59,270 bases of DNA from Candidatus Altimarinota bacterium (GCA_028697205.1 JAQVFO010000005.1:1-59270); one strand, 5' to 3'. Positions 10,510 through 29,270 are shown, numbered from the stretch's first letter. The notes: generated from the sequence alone by a model not told the origin. Numbers and translations are program-made.

Positions 10510-12756
10510 ATGAGTAAAGAAACTAAAAGGGAACATCAAAAAGATCAAAAAAAGAAGAAGAAACGTTGATTTACCTTAGTAGAATTAATTGTAGTAATAA
10601 CAATATTAGCAATACTGTGAAGTATAGCCTTCATATCTTTTCAATCATACACAAAAAATGCAAGAGATGGACAAAGACTGTCAGATATAAATAATATAAG
10701 AAAAAACCTAGAACTATTCCTAACAGAGAAATGATTCTACCCAACACCAGATAATTGAGTAAATATAATATATAGCTGAGCAACAGCATGGATCCAATGA
10801 ACAGTGTGAGACAATGTAATAAAGAACCTACAGAAACTAAATAAGAAACCAACAGACCCACTAACACAAAATGAATATACATATAGTATAACAAACCTAA
10901 AGACAGAATACCAAATCTGAGCAATACTAGAATGATGAAGTATACTATGATATAACAAACTAATAAACCAAGCCAATGCAGCTACACCACTAAAGAAAGC
11001 AACAGCTATGGTAGTATGAACATACAATGAAAAGATACTAAGAGTAAGTACATGATGATTAGATTATGTATTAGCAGTACCAAGTATAATCAATTGAGAT
11101 ATCCAAGATGTAGACTTAATGGATATAATAAACAAGAAACAACTAGTATACAACAACTATACAAACCTACCAGACTCATATAAAAACCTATGATATAGTA
11201 TGACTTGATGATTTGATTATACTCCAACTAATATAATAGTATATACAGGATCAATATTAGATATAACACAAGATACAAAAAAACTTGTATTTATAGATAA
11301 TTTAAAGAAATCATATAGTTGAACAATTTTATCAACAGATATAACATATAAAGAAATAATAAATTCAGATACGACAACTAATCAAACTTGAGCTGTTGAA
11401 CTAGTTAATAATTATTTAGCTAATTGAGTATGATGATTACCAAAAATTATTATTACTACTCAAGATACTCAGCAATCACAAGTTACCTCTCCACCACCTA
11501 CTTGATGTAGTTTATCTCAAACTGACTTAGATAATTTAAATAATAATTGAACTAATTGAAATATACAAGTTTATGATTTACTAACATATACTCCTTTTAC
11601 ATTTCCAATGACAACTGAGCAATGGTGTAATAATAATAACTATCTTATTTGGTATTGATGAAGTAATGTTTTACAAGAAATATTTAAACTATCTTATTTA
11701 AAATATTTAGATTTATCAAATAATTGAATAACAACATTACCAACTGGAATATCATGATTAACAGGTTTAGCTTATCTTTGATTATCAAGTAATCAATTAA
11801 CAATAATACCTTCAGAAATATGAAGTTTAGCAAGTTTGAATTTTCTTGATTTAAGTAATAATCAAATATCATCTCTTCCTCCAGAAATATGAAATTTATC
11901 AAATCTACAATTTATAACTTTAGATCATGATAATTTAACATCATTACCAACAGAAATCTGAAATTTAACAAGTCTAATTAATTTACGGGCTCCTTATAAT
12001 CAAATAACAACAATTCCAAGTAGTATTTGAAATTTAACTAATTTAGCGTGATTATTACTGAATGATAATCAAATATCAACAATCCCTACAGAAGTATTTA
12101 ATTTAGTTAATTTACAAAATATAACTTTAAATAATAATCAAATAACAACATTACCAAGTGGGGTTTGAAATTTAACTAATTTAGTTTCTTTATGATTATG
12201 AGGTAATCTAATATCTGCAATACCAAGCACTATTTGAAATCTAACTAATTTACAAGATTTGTCTATGAGTCAAAACAATTTAACATCATTACCAACAGAA
12301 ATTTGAAATTTAACAAGTTTAAAAACTGTATATTTGTCTAGTAATCAAATATCTGCATTACCAAACAGTATTTGAAATCTAACTAATTTGCAAGGTTTAT
12401 GGCTTCAAATTAACCAAATAACAACATTACCAACAGAAATATGAAATTTAATTAATTTAAAAAAATTATATATTTCTGGTAATAATTTAACAGTATTACC
12501 AAGTAGTATTTGAAATTTAACTAATCTTACTGAATTTATGATTTGATCAAACCAGTTTACAACATTACCAGGGGAATTAGTAAATTTATTAAGTTTAATT
12601 TATTTTGATATTGGTAATAATACATGATTATGAAATATTCAGGATAGTTATAATATTTCTAGTCCAAGTAAATCACAATCATGAATTCCTACATCATGAC
12701 AAACAATGACCATATGATGAGATTGAACTAGAGTAGTAATAACAGTTACTCCATAA
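10510..12756 (+). CDS. Type IV pilin-like protein with a leucine-rich-repeat C-terminus
   Basis: The 748-residue protein opens with a short basic leader (KKKKKRG) and a class III signal/methylation site G-FTLVELIVVITILAILG, with the conserved Glu at position +5. The helix is followed by a globular pilin region to about residue 300 (SYTKNARDGQRL, KKPTDPLTQNEY). A low-complexity linker with PPP follows. Residues about 394-705 hold 13 full 23-residue LRRs plus a partial one, of the LxxLxLxxNQITTLPxxIGNLTN type. LRRs of this class bind proteins. The family is exported by the type IV pilus or type II secretion machinery. The N-terminal 230 residues are closely related to the gene at 56375. A binding role on the surface is inferred. 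Confidence 0.88.
11692..12620 (+). repeat. 69-bp tandem repeats encoding 23-residue LRRs
   Basis: About 13 units of 69 bases lie in phase with the pilin-LRR gene. The DNA is similar between units, notably the segments encoding GNLTN and LPTEIG, which suggests expansion by unequal recombination. Confidence 0.85.
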
Positions 12757-12778
12757 TTTTAAATTTAATAAATAAAAA

Positions 12779-13204
12779 ATGAATAAAGTATATATAATTT
12801 TATTTACATGAATTTTTTTAATATCTTGTTCTAATATTAATAATAATAGTCAGGAAGTAAATAAAACACAAGATAACATAAATCAAAAAGTAGAAAAAAA
12901 TAATGAAAATACTACTTTAGATAATGGTAAATGAATAGAAAACATAAATGTTGTAAATAAAAAAATACAAGAAAATATTTTAAAGGATTCAGATAATAAA
13001 TATAAAGATTTATTTAAAAGATTAGATGATGCAAAAATAGCTAATGATCTTGAAGAACAAAATAAAGTTATGGATGAAATAAAGAAATTACAAGAAGAAA
13101 AAAGAAAAGAATTAGATATTGCAGTAAAAAATTGAGATGAAGAAACTGCAAAAAAAATAAGGAAAGAAATGGTAATATTTAATACATTAAATTTCCCTAA
13201 TTAA
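12779..13204 (+). CDS. Small putative lipoprotein with charged helical domain
   Basis: The 141-residue protein has a lipoprotein signal: MNKVYIILFTGIFLISC, with the lipobox LISC putting the lipidated Cys at residue 17. A Ser/Asn linker follows, then a Lys/Glu-rich region from about residue 60 to the end (KRLDDAKIANDLEEQNKVMDE..) that looks like a long helix or coiled coil. It follows the pilin-LRR gene by 22 bases and is closed by a strong terminator, so the two may form an operon. No known family was recognised. Confidence 0.7.
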
Positions 13205-13210
13205 TTAAAA

Positions 13211-13256
13211 AAATAAACAAAAAAATCAAATTTAAATTTGATTTTTTTGTTTATTT
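13211..13256. terminator. Strong palindromic terminator
   Basis: A near-perfect 46-base palindrome (AAATAAACAAAAAAATCAAA and its complement) follows the lipoprotein stop by 6 bases and ends in a T-rich arm. It separates the pilin-LRR unit from rpoBC. Confidence 0.85.
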
Positions 13257-13268
13257 TAATACAATTTC

Positions 13269-13321
13269 GCCAAGCACTACTTTCGAATGAGTTATTCCGG
13301 CAAAAAGTAGGGCAATTTTTT
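13269..13321 (+). promoter_or_regulatory. GC-richer structured leader upstream of rpoB
   Basis: GCC/GGC and CTACTTT/AAAGTAG arms enclose an 18-20 base loop (CGAATGAGTTATTCCGG) and are followed by TTTTTT. It is markedly richer in G and C than its surroundings and sits about 120 bases before the rpoB ATG. It could be an attenuator-type hairpin or the end of a short leader RNA. A purine-rich run (AAGGAGGATAAAGG) follows at about 13346. Confidence 0.45.
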
Positions 13322-13439
13322 GTGTAATATAAAGTTTAAGAGATAAGGAGGATAAAGGAACAAGACTGAGTTGTTAAAAAGTATTTTTTCTAAATCTTAA
13401 ATTCGTAATTTTTAATTTTCTAATTCTAAACTTAATTTT

Positions 13440-16925
<3,486 letters not shown>

Positions 16926-16980
16926 GAAGAATACAAGAGTTTTATAATTTTTAAAATTTAACATTTAACATTTCTTAATT

Positions 16981-20997
<4,017 letters not shown>

Positions 20998-20999
20998 TA

Positions 21000-21034
21000 A
21001 AAAAACCCAAAATCATATGATTTTGGGTTTTTTT
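21000..21034 (+). terminator. Terminator of the rpoBC operon
   Basis: The inverted repeat AAAACCCAAAATCA / TGATTTTGGGTTTT with a TT-rich tail starts 3 bases after the rpoC stop. Confidence 0.85.
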
Positions 21035-21124
21035 ATTATTTGATTTTTCCATTTACGAGTTTTAATTGCAAAAAAAATAAAAGTAATTAAACTTTTAATA
21101 ATTAATCTTAATAATTTATTTTAT

Positions 21125-22315
21125 ATGATTTCTTATAAAGTTAAAGCTTTTACTCTTGTGGAGTTAGTAGTATCACTTACAATAATAACTATTTTATGAA
21201 TTATTTGATTTGTTTCATATCAGTGATATATATATGGAGCTAGGGATACAAATAGATTAAGTCAATTAGCGGCAATATATGATTGACTTGAAACATATAA
21301 AACAAGAAATTATTTACCACTTCCAGAAAATAATATTTCAGTTTTAGCTAATTGATGAATTGTATGATATCAGTGATATATGTGAAAAAATAATTTAGAA
21401 ATTATATCTTATAATAAGTGATGAATAGATCCTAAAGATAAAAATTACTTTACATACTATGTTACGCAAGATAAAAAATATTTTCAGTTATTAGGATTTT
21501 TAGAAGACATATCAAATAAACAAGTTTTTAAAAGTCCTCTAAATAGAGCTACAGCATTTGACTATTCATCAAGGTTTCCAGTTGTAATTTGAAAAAAATT
21601 ATGAATACTTACTGAAAAGGATACAAATACTCCAATTCAAGATATAAATAGTATTAAATCAGCATGATTCTTAGATATTTGACTTACTACAAATGAATAT
21701 ACAGCTCATTATAGTGATACTTCTAGTATTACCTGAGATAGTAGTGTACTTATAAAAACTTTGTATAATTCAAGTTGTAAAAGATTAAAGGAAGCATGAT
21801 GTAGTGAATGAGACGGATTATATGTTATTGATCCTACTTGAAATAATCCTTTTCAAGTTTATTGTGATATGAGTATTGATTGATGAGGTTGGACTTTGGT
21901 TTGAAGAAGTGTAAAATCATGAACTTGATCTTTTTGATTTAGTTCTGAAGTTTGAACTGCTCAAAATGATTCTTTAGTATATTCTTTATGAAAACCTGAT
22001 TTGGATTTTAGTGAAATCTTATTTTGAGATTATGTATATTGAAAAACTTGGTGATCTCAAGTTTTTAAAAAGATTTGACAATTTACTGCAACAACTTCAT
22101 CAAGTATGCCAACAATAGAAGTAAAATGAACATGTATTACATGATTTACAAAATTAAAATATGCATGATATAAAAATAATAATTTAAATTTCTTTTTGTC
22201 TCCAAATTGAACTATAAATACATCAATTTGATTATTGGCATGATGATTTGTAACGTGAAATTGATGTTTATGATGAAATATAGATTGAAAACAATGAATG
22301 ATATTTATAAGGTAA
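21125..22315 (+). CDS. Type IV pilin-like protein with fibrinogen-like C-terminal domain
   Basis: The 396-residue protein starts MISYKVKAFTLVELVVSLT, a class III prepilin-type helix with FTLVEL, although the residue before F is Ala rather than Gly. Residues about 40-215 form a pilin-like head (YKTRNYLPLPENNI, GYQGYMGKN, DPKDKNYFTYYVTQ) that is paralogous to the gene at 37842. From residue about 218 the sequence reads CKRLKEAGCSEGDGLYVIDP, then QVYCDMSIDGGGWTLVGRSV: the YxIDP..xVYCDM..GGGWT pattern is that of fibrinogen-related (FReD/COLFI-like) domains. Such domains bind sugars or proteins. The residue content of the ligand site could not be checked. Confidence 0.8.
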
Positions 22316-22347
22316 AAAAATCTCCTAAGAATTAGGAGATTTTTTTA
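22313..22347. terminator. Bidirectional terminator between convergent genes
   Basis: The inverted repeat AAAAATCTCCTAA / TTAGGAGATTTTT lies between the stop of the fibrinogen-like pilin gene and the stop of the peroxiredoxin gene and can serve both. Confidence 0.85.
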
Positions 22348-22980
22348 TTATAATGTTTTTTCTTTATTTAAAGCTTCATAAACTTCTCAAGCTATTTTTA
22401 TTGATGGAGTAAGTGTAGTATTACCTTTTACCCATTTAGCAGGACAAGCTATTCAAGGATTTGCTCTCATATGTTGAAGAGCTTCTATCTTTCTTATTAA
22501 TTCCTCACTGTTTCTTCCAAGAGGTCCAGAAGTAACTTCTATAACTCTTACTATTCAGTCTGGATCAATTACAAATGTTCATCTTCATGCAATTCCACTA
22601 TCTTCATCAAGAATATTGTAAGCATCAGCAACTTCTAAATTATGATCAGCAAGCATCATATAAGGGAAATTTTGCATAAGTCTTTCATGTTTTACCCATG
22701 CTCTATGAGAGAAAACTGTATCAGTTGAGGCAGTAAGAACTGTAACTCATAAAGTTTCAAATACATCTCTAGCATCTGCCATATCTTTTAATTCAGTAGG
22801 ACAAACAAATGTAAAATCTGCAGGGTAGTAAAATAATACAACCCATTTTCCTTTCATACTATCTAAACTAACTTTTGTTTCATCATCAGTTAAAGGATTA
22901 TATGCTGGTAAATCAAATTTAGGAGCTTCACAATCTATTTTTACTTGGTGAAATAATATTTCTCATTCACAACAACTCAT
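22348..22980 (-). CDS. 2-Cys peroxiredoxin (AhpC/Prx1 family)
   Basis: The 210-residue protein reduces hydrogen peroxide and organic hydroperoxides. The peroxidatic site YYPADFTFVCPTE places the active Cys at residue 60, and the resolving Cys lies in ACPAKW at about residue 179, so it is a typical 2-Cys enzyme. Conserved Arg in GPLGRNSEE is present. The N-terminus carries an extra Cys pair (MSCCEGE), which is unusual. No dedicated AhpF or thioredoxin reductase is nearby. A Fur/PerR-like operator overlapping the probable -10 box lies about 92 bases upstream. Confidence 0.95.
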
Positions 22981-23004
22981 ATTTTTTAATATTAAATTAT
23001 AAAA

Positions 23005-23034
23005 TAGGAAATGTTAATTATTTAACATTTCCTA
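23005..23034 (-). other. 13-bp inverted repeat in the peroxiredoxin leader
   Basis: TAGGAAATGTTAA / TTAACATTTCCTA with a 4-base loop. It may be a leader hairpin of the peroxiredoxin mRNA or a terminator for pyk read-through, since it lies between pyk and the peroxiredoxin gene. The following T-run is weak. Confidence 0.55.
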
Positions 23035-23071
23035 AAATATATTCCAAAAAGATTTTAAGTCAAATTTATTT

Positions 23072-23091
23072 TGAGAATTATTCTCATTATA
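23072..23091 (-). promoter_or_regulatory. Fur/PerR-like operator fused to -10 box of the peroxiredoxin gene
   Basis: The perfect 7-1-7 palindrome TGAGAATTATTCTCA occupies 23072-23086. Read on the minus strand it begins at the last T of TATAAT (23086-23091), giving TATAATGAGAAT. The same arrangement occurs before sodB at 29384-29403. The TATAAT also contains the TAA stop codon of pyk. It resembles the TGATAATNATTATCA Fur consensus of the literature. Confidence 0.65.
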
Positions 23092-24520
23092 AAAATTCTC
23101 ATACATTTACTACTTCCATAATTGGGATTTCTTTACCATTTCTTTGGATATCATTTATTGCAATAATCTTACAATCTTTTTTTATTAGATTATTTTGAAC
23201 TAAGTAATTTATAGCTCAATCCATAGTTTCTATATAATTTTCACTTTTCCATTTTTCTAAGTAAATAGGGTTTATTCAGAATAGACTGTTCATAATTCTA
23301 ACAGATGACTCATATTTTGTAAAAGCAAATACTTTTATATCTGGTCTAAATGCTGATGCTAAGCGAGCAAGAAGTCATGATTTTGTAAGTATAACTAGAG
23401 CATTTGCATTAAGTTCTTCTCATGTGTATATCCCACTTTTTATTAGTAATTTTTTTTCAATATCTCTTTCACATAATCATTCATTGCTATAATCTCTATG
23501 TGAATGTTTTAAATAATTTTCGGCTTCACGAGCAACTTTTACCATCATTTTTACTGCTTCAATTGGATATTTTCAAATTGCTGTTTCTCACGATAACATT
23601 AAACAGTCAGGTTGTAATAATACACTATTAAATACATCAGATGTTTCAGCACGAGTAGGGAATGGGTTATCTATCATCGTTTCAAGTAGATGTGTAGCAA
23701 CTATTACAAATTTTCATAAATTTTTACTTTTTTCAAGTATTTCTCTTCAATAAACTGATAATTTTTCAATTGGTACTTCTACTCATAAATCTCATCTTGC
23801 TATCATTATTCAATCTGAATATTTTATTATATCATCAATATTTTCTATTGCTTCTTGGTTTTCTACTTTTGATATAAGTTTTATATGTGTATCATTTTTC
23901 TTTGCAAATAACTCTTTTATATCATCTATTCAAGTTTTGTTTCTTACAAATGATGCAGCAATATAATCAAACTCATTATCAAGTGCAAAGTTTATATCTA
24001 TCACATCTCTTTCAGTTACTCAAGGTAATTTAAGTTTTACTCAAGGTAAGTTTATATGTCTTCTAGATCAAATTATTGCTCAATTTTGAGCTTCTACTAC
24101 TACATAGTCTTGAGTTTTTGATAAAACAGTAGTATTTAGAAGTCATGAATCTATTATTATATCTTGTCAGACATTTACATCTTCAATTAAATTTTCATAG
24201 TCACAGAAAATACTTGTTTCTCATTCTAATTTTGATTCATTTACATATATTTTAAACTTATCTCATTCTTTTATAGTTATTTTATTTTCTACATTTCCAG
24301 ATCTTATTTCAGGTCATTTTGTATCAAGTAGTAAACTTAGGTTTGTAGTTCAATTTTTGTTTAATTTTTTAATCAAATCTGCAGTTTTTTTAGCTCATTC
24401 ATAATCAGCATGTGAGAAATTGAATCTAATTATATTTACTCAAGCTTTGTATAGTTCTATAAGTTTTTCTTCTGTATTTGTAGCAGGTCATACTGTAGCT
24501 ATTATTTTTGTTTTTTTCAT
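23087..24520 (-). CDS. pyk: Pyruvate kinase
   Basis: The 477-residue enzyme makes ATP and pyruvate from PEP. It begins [20 protein letters not shown], with RFNFSHAD near residue 38, LLDTKGPEIRSG in the A domain, the substrate-loop region KVENQEAI, and the family signature IMIARGDLGVEVPIE containing the catalytic region. MLSGETAIGKYP and a complete C-terminal domain ([17 protein letters not shown]) follow. In a reduced genome this is likely part of a partial glycolysis. Its last codons and stop double as the -10 region for the downstream peroxiredoxin gene. Confidence 0.96.
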
Positions 24521-24582
24521 AAAGTAGGTTATAAATTAAAAATAAATTTGCAAAATAGTATGAATAAAAGTTAAAAAGTAAA

Positions 24583-24612
24583 GAAAAAAGTGCAAATTTA
24601 ATTGCACTTTTT
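24583..24612 (-). terminator. Terminator after the class A PBP gene
   Basis: The inverted repeat AAAAAAGTGCAA / TTGCACTTTTTT lies immediately downstream of the PBP stop (minus strand) and upstream of pyk. Confidence 0.8.
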
Positions 24613-24614
24613 TC

Positions 24615-27600
24615 TTATTCAATTATTTCTAAATTTATATCTTCACTCGCTGTATTAAAAGAATTATCTACAGCTTCAACTTTTATTGTATGATTTCATA
24701 TTTCAAGATTATCTCAAGAAATAGGGTATACAAAGTCTCTATCAGTTAGTCAGATTTTTATTGGATTTCAATCTATATAAATATTTATTGATTTTAAATT
24801 ACTTGTTTCATTAATTTCTCATCTTAAGTTAAAAGTTTGTCATTTGTATAATTTTATACTTTTATCTATTGGGTTTTTAATTGTTATTTTTGGTGGAATT
24901 TTATCTTTGTTTACAACCTCTATTTCTTTTACCTCGTCAGCTGAGTAATAATTATTATCAACAGCTCTTAGAACTAAATTATATTTTCAACTATAATTTT
25001 CAGGAATTTCAAAACTTCATCTATAAGATCATTCATTCTTTCCTGGTAAAGTTATTTCATCAATTTTAATTTCATCTAATAAAATATCAATTTTAATTAT
25101 TGGAGTATCACTTCTATAGGCTAACTCTATATAATTAGGTCATGTTAATAGATTATCTCAAACATTTATTTTTGAAGCAATTTGAATATTTCAAATAGTT
25201 GGATTTTCCTCTCTATTACAAATTGTATCTTTAATTACATCTGAACTATCAACTAGTTCTCAAAGAGTATCTTTATATCATCAAGCTTTTACCCAATTTT
25301 GTACTGGAGTTTCCCAAGCTGGATTGTCAGGAATCAATGAATGAATATCAAGTACATATATATCTTTAATTCATGCAATTGGAGTAAGTTCAGAAACTTT
25401 TCAATTACATAATGCATCAACTTTTACTGTTTTTAATCATGTTCAAACTCAAGTTGGAAGATTTTTAAAAAGTGATGTAGTAGTTAAGTCAGCTCTAAAA
25501 GATCATTCTATGGGGAATCAAGATAATTTTGATATAGCTATTTCTTTTACTCAAGCAGGTCTTTTCCATACTAAGGCAGGTTTTCATTTATGTGCATAGG
25601 CCATAAAGTCTCTCCATATTGGTCATGCTGCATTTAATCAATCTCAACTCATATTTACTTCTTTTCAATCTGTATTTCATACCCGAACTACAGTTGTAAT
25701 TTGAGGTGTATATCATATAGTCCAAAGATTTCTTGGTAATTTTACTTTTTTTCCATTTTTTACATATTGTTTAGTTGAAGTTCAAGTTTTTGCAGCTACT
25801 TTTCTATCTGGTAATGATACAAAAGCATTCCATCATGCTGGTCTAGAAGATGTATCACTCAATATAGAATTTATTATATATGCAGTTGAACTATCAATTA
25901 CTTCTTCATCTTTTTGATCTTTTTTTTCTTCAATAACTACTCATTTTGAGTCAAGAATTTTTAAAATAGGAGTTATTTCTTTTTTCTTTCATAGATTTGC
26001 AAAGACTGTATATGCTTTTGCCATTTCAAGTGGAGTTACTTCAACAGTTCAAAGTCAAATTGAAGCTCCGTATCTTCAATCATCAGCAATATTTTCAAAT
26101 CAAAGTTTTTTAGCAAAATCTACAACATTTTTTTCTCATCATCACATATATACCATTTTGATTGCTGGAATATTTCTTGAATTATCTAATGCTGTTGAAA
26201 TATTCATTAGTCACATAAATTTTCAATCAAAATTAGAAGGAGTATATCATCAAGGAAAATTTGTTTGTAAATCAAATACTGGAGTTTTTGAACCAATTTC
26301 ACTTGTATCTATTGCTTGAGCATAAACAAAAGGTTTAAAACTAGATCAAGGTTGTAATTTTGAAGTTATCATATTTACATTTCATCAATTTTCTTCATCA
26401 AAATAGTCTCTTCATCAAACCATTGCAAGAATTTCTCAAGTTGTGTTATCTATACTTATTAATGCATCATTGTTTGCATCAAATCTTTTTGCATTTACAT
26501 CTCATTGTTTTTCTATTAATTCTTCAGCTTTAGCTTGAAGTTTAGAATCAATTGTAGTATAAATTTTTAATCAACCTGAATCAACAAAATCTTTTCAATA
26601 TTTTTTTTCTAAATATTCTTTAAGATAAAAGATAAAATGTGCTGCTTTTATTTTTTCAATATTTTTTTGAAATTTAAATCATATTGAAGAAATTATAGCA
26701 TTTTTATAATCATCAAATTGTATATATCAATCTTCAAGCATTCTTTGTAATATGAAATCTTTTCTTCATGTTTGGTATTCAATAACTTTTCAGTCATTTT
26801 TTATTTGAATGCTATTTAGAAATTCTAGTAATTTTGAGTAATCCATTAAACTACATCAATCTTTATCAATTGTTAGAGTATTTTTATGATTTTCTTTTTT
26901 TATTCAACAAATTACACTAGTAGAATCTGATATTTTTTTAGATTTTAGACTTTCTATATATTTCAAAAATAAATTTACATCATTTGCATAATTTAGTTTA
27001 TCTTTTTCTGTAATTATTTTTGTTTGATCTTTTTCATTATCTTCATCATATATGTATACATATCATAAAAGTCTATCTGGATAAGAGTATGGAGAATAAT
27101 ATGAAGGTCATTTTGGAAGTGATGCTAATATACTAGATTCTAGAACTCATAAGTCCTTAGCAGACTTTCAAAAAAATGTTTCAGATGCTTGTTCTATACC
27201 ATATGAATTACTTCAAAAATCTATTTTATTTAGATACAATTCAAGTATTTTTTCTTTTGATAATGATGTACTTAATTTATATGAAAGGTACATTTCTTTT
27301 ATTTTTCTTTCTATTTTTCTTTCACTTCAAATTAGTGTATTTCTTATAAGTTGTTGTGATATAGTTGAGGTTCATTCAACTTTATCTGTTTTTCAAAGTA
27401 TAAAATAAACAAAAGCTCAAATCATTCTTTTAAAATCTACTCATGAATTTTCAAAGAAAGTTTTATCTTCTCATGCAACTAATGCATTTACCATATTTTT
27501 TGAAATGTTTTCATAATTTACGTAAGTTCTATTTTCTTTATAAATTTTATAAAGTTCATTTCAGTCTCTGTCATAAATAATTGATGATTTTGCTAAGTTT

Positions 27601-27809
27601 AGTTTTTCTAAGTCTTTAACGTCTGGAAGTGGTACTATGTATTTTATATATATAACTATTGTTGCAAGAATAACAAGAGCTCAAAATGTGATTAATGTAT
27701 AAATAAGAATTGATTTAATATCTCTTTTTCCGAAAATTTTATCAAAAAAAGTGTTTGTTTTTCTTTTATAATGAATTAATCTTGTAGATGTTCTTTTAAA
27801 TCTGTTCAT
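24615..27809 (-). CDS. Class A penicillin-binding protein (PBP1A type)
   Basis: The 1064-residue protein makes and crosslinks peptidoglycan. After a short cytoplasmic stretch and one membrane anchor (residues about 43-65), the GT51 glycosyltransferase domain has its catalytic Glu in VAGEDKTFFENSG (E114) and the motifs GTSTISQQLIRN and ELYLNKIDFG. The transpeptidase has the SxxK motif at S489-SFK, an SxN-like STALDNSRN and the KTG triad in VAAKTGTST (around 674). Residues about 860-1064 are extra: two or three Ig-like/Big-type beta domains (PPKITIKNPIDKSIKLYKG). The gene follows the LCP gene by 33 bases, which suggests a cell-wall operon. Confidence 0.93.
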
Positions 27810-27842
27810 AAAAATTAGGTAAAAGGTAAAATTATAAAATTT

Positions 27843-29270
27843 TTAATTTGTTCAATTGAAATCAGAGATGTCTGTAAAGTCTTTTCATATGATTATCTCT
27901 ATTTTTGTATCAGGGTTTTTAGAATGTTGAGGTTTATCAGTTTCTACATATTTTCATTTAATAAATAGTTTTAAAGCATCTAAAGTTTTTGTATTTTTTC
28001 ATAAATTATTGTATAAAATTGTAGTTTGTTCATAGGTTCAAGATCAAATATTTCAGATTGAATTTTTTTCAGGAATATTAAATCAAAATTGTTGTAAATC
28101 ATTTGCTAGGTACATAGCTTTATTTGGAATTCATGATGAGTTAAATATATTAATTTCTTGTTTATCAATAAATACTTCTGGATATTCAAATACTATTTTT
28201 GAAAATCTTTGTATTTCTCCATATTTTTCTAAATTATAATAATCAGCATCTCTTGGTAAAAGAATAGAAGCTCATCAAAAATCTTCCATAGGAGGAGTAT
28301 ATAGTATACCTCAAACTTCACACACTGCAAATCAATATACGCAAGAATTATTTAAGTTAAGAGAGATTATATTATTACCTCATCATAGGTTCTTAAAGTC
28401 AGAAGCAATTTTTAGAATTCAATTTAATCATATATCAGTTGTAAAGTATGGGCTCATCGTTGAATACATTTTTTTTATTTTGAAAGGGTTTGAAAAATAT
28501 CAATCAGAAATCATTTTTTCTTTAATTGCTGTAAGTATTTTTTGTTGTCTAAGAGATCTATCAAAATCACTTGTACTATGTCTACTTCTAGCATATTTCA
28601 AAGCTGTTTCTCAATCTATATCCCAAGTTCAAGCTTTTAGAACAAAAGTTGTATATCATCATTTTCAGTCAGGGTAAGTGTAATCAACTAGTGTTTCTGG
28701 TACAGTAATAGTAATTCATCAAAGCATATCTACTATTTGTTTAAAACCTGAAAAATCTATATTTACATAATAATCTATTTTTTCTCATGTTATTTCACTT
28801 ACTTTATTCTTTAAGTAATCCATAGCTTTATTTTCATCATTTTCTAGATTTTTATAATGCATATAGATTTCGTTTATCTTTCATTTTCTTTTTCAGTCAT
28901 CATAGCTTACATATAAATCTCTAGGAATAGATAACATTGATACAATATTTTTATCTAGGTTTATATCTGCTAATATCATAGAATCAGTTAAATCAGGGGC
29001 ATCATGATTTCATCATCATCTTCAAACTAAAAGTATTTTTATCTGATTATCTTTGTTTTCAGTTTGGGAATCAAAATTTAAATTACTTATTATATTAGGT
29101 AATTTAAAGTTAAAATTAAAGTTAAAATTTCATATACTTTCAATAGTAAAAAATCATAGTATACTTATCACTGTTATAGAAAGTATTCATATTATATATG
29201 GAATACTTTTTTTAATCTTAGAAATTTTATTTACTTTAACTACTTTTATCTTTTTTGTCTTAAATCACAC
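27843..29270 (-). CDS. LytR-CpsA-Psr (LCP) family protein
   Basis: The 475-residue protein has one N-terminal membrane helix (IIGILSITVISILGFFTI) and an LCP catalytic domain: LLVGRGGGNHDAPDLTDSM, SIPRDLYV, the helix INEIY, and YARSRHSTSDFDRSLRQQ. The paired Asp/Arg residues of these motifs are the pyrophosphate-binding and catalytic set. LCP enzymes attach polyisoprenoid-linked glycopolymers to peptidoglycan. The C-terminal 130 residues include an LytR_C-like segment (INIFNSSGIPNKA). I chose the GTG at 29268-29270 because a TAA lies four codons upstream and no ATG precedes the membrane helix. Confidence 0.88.

Noticed and set aside
10631-11027. Overlapping minus-strand open frames of 96-97 codons, Leu/Tyr/Ile-rich
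   Set aside because: They lie opposite the pilin-LRR gene. In this AT-rich DNA with few TAA/TAG on the antisense, such hydrophobic frames arise by chance.
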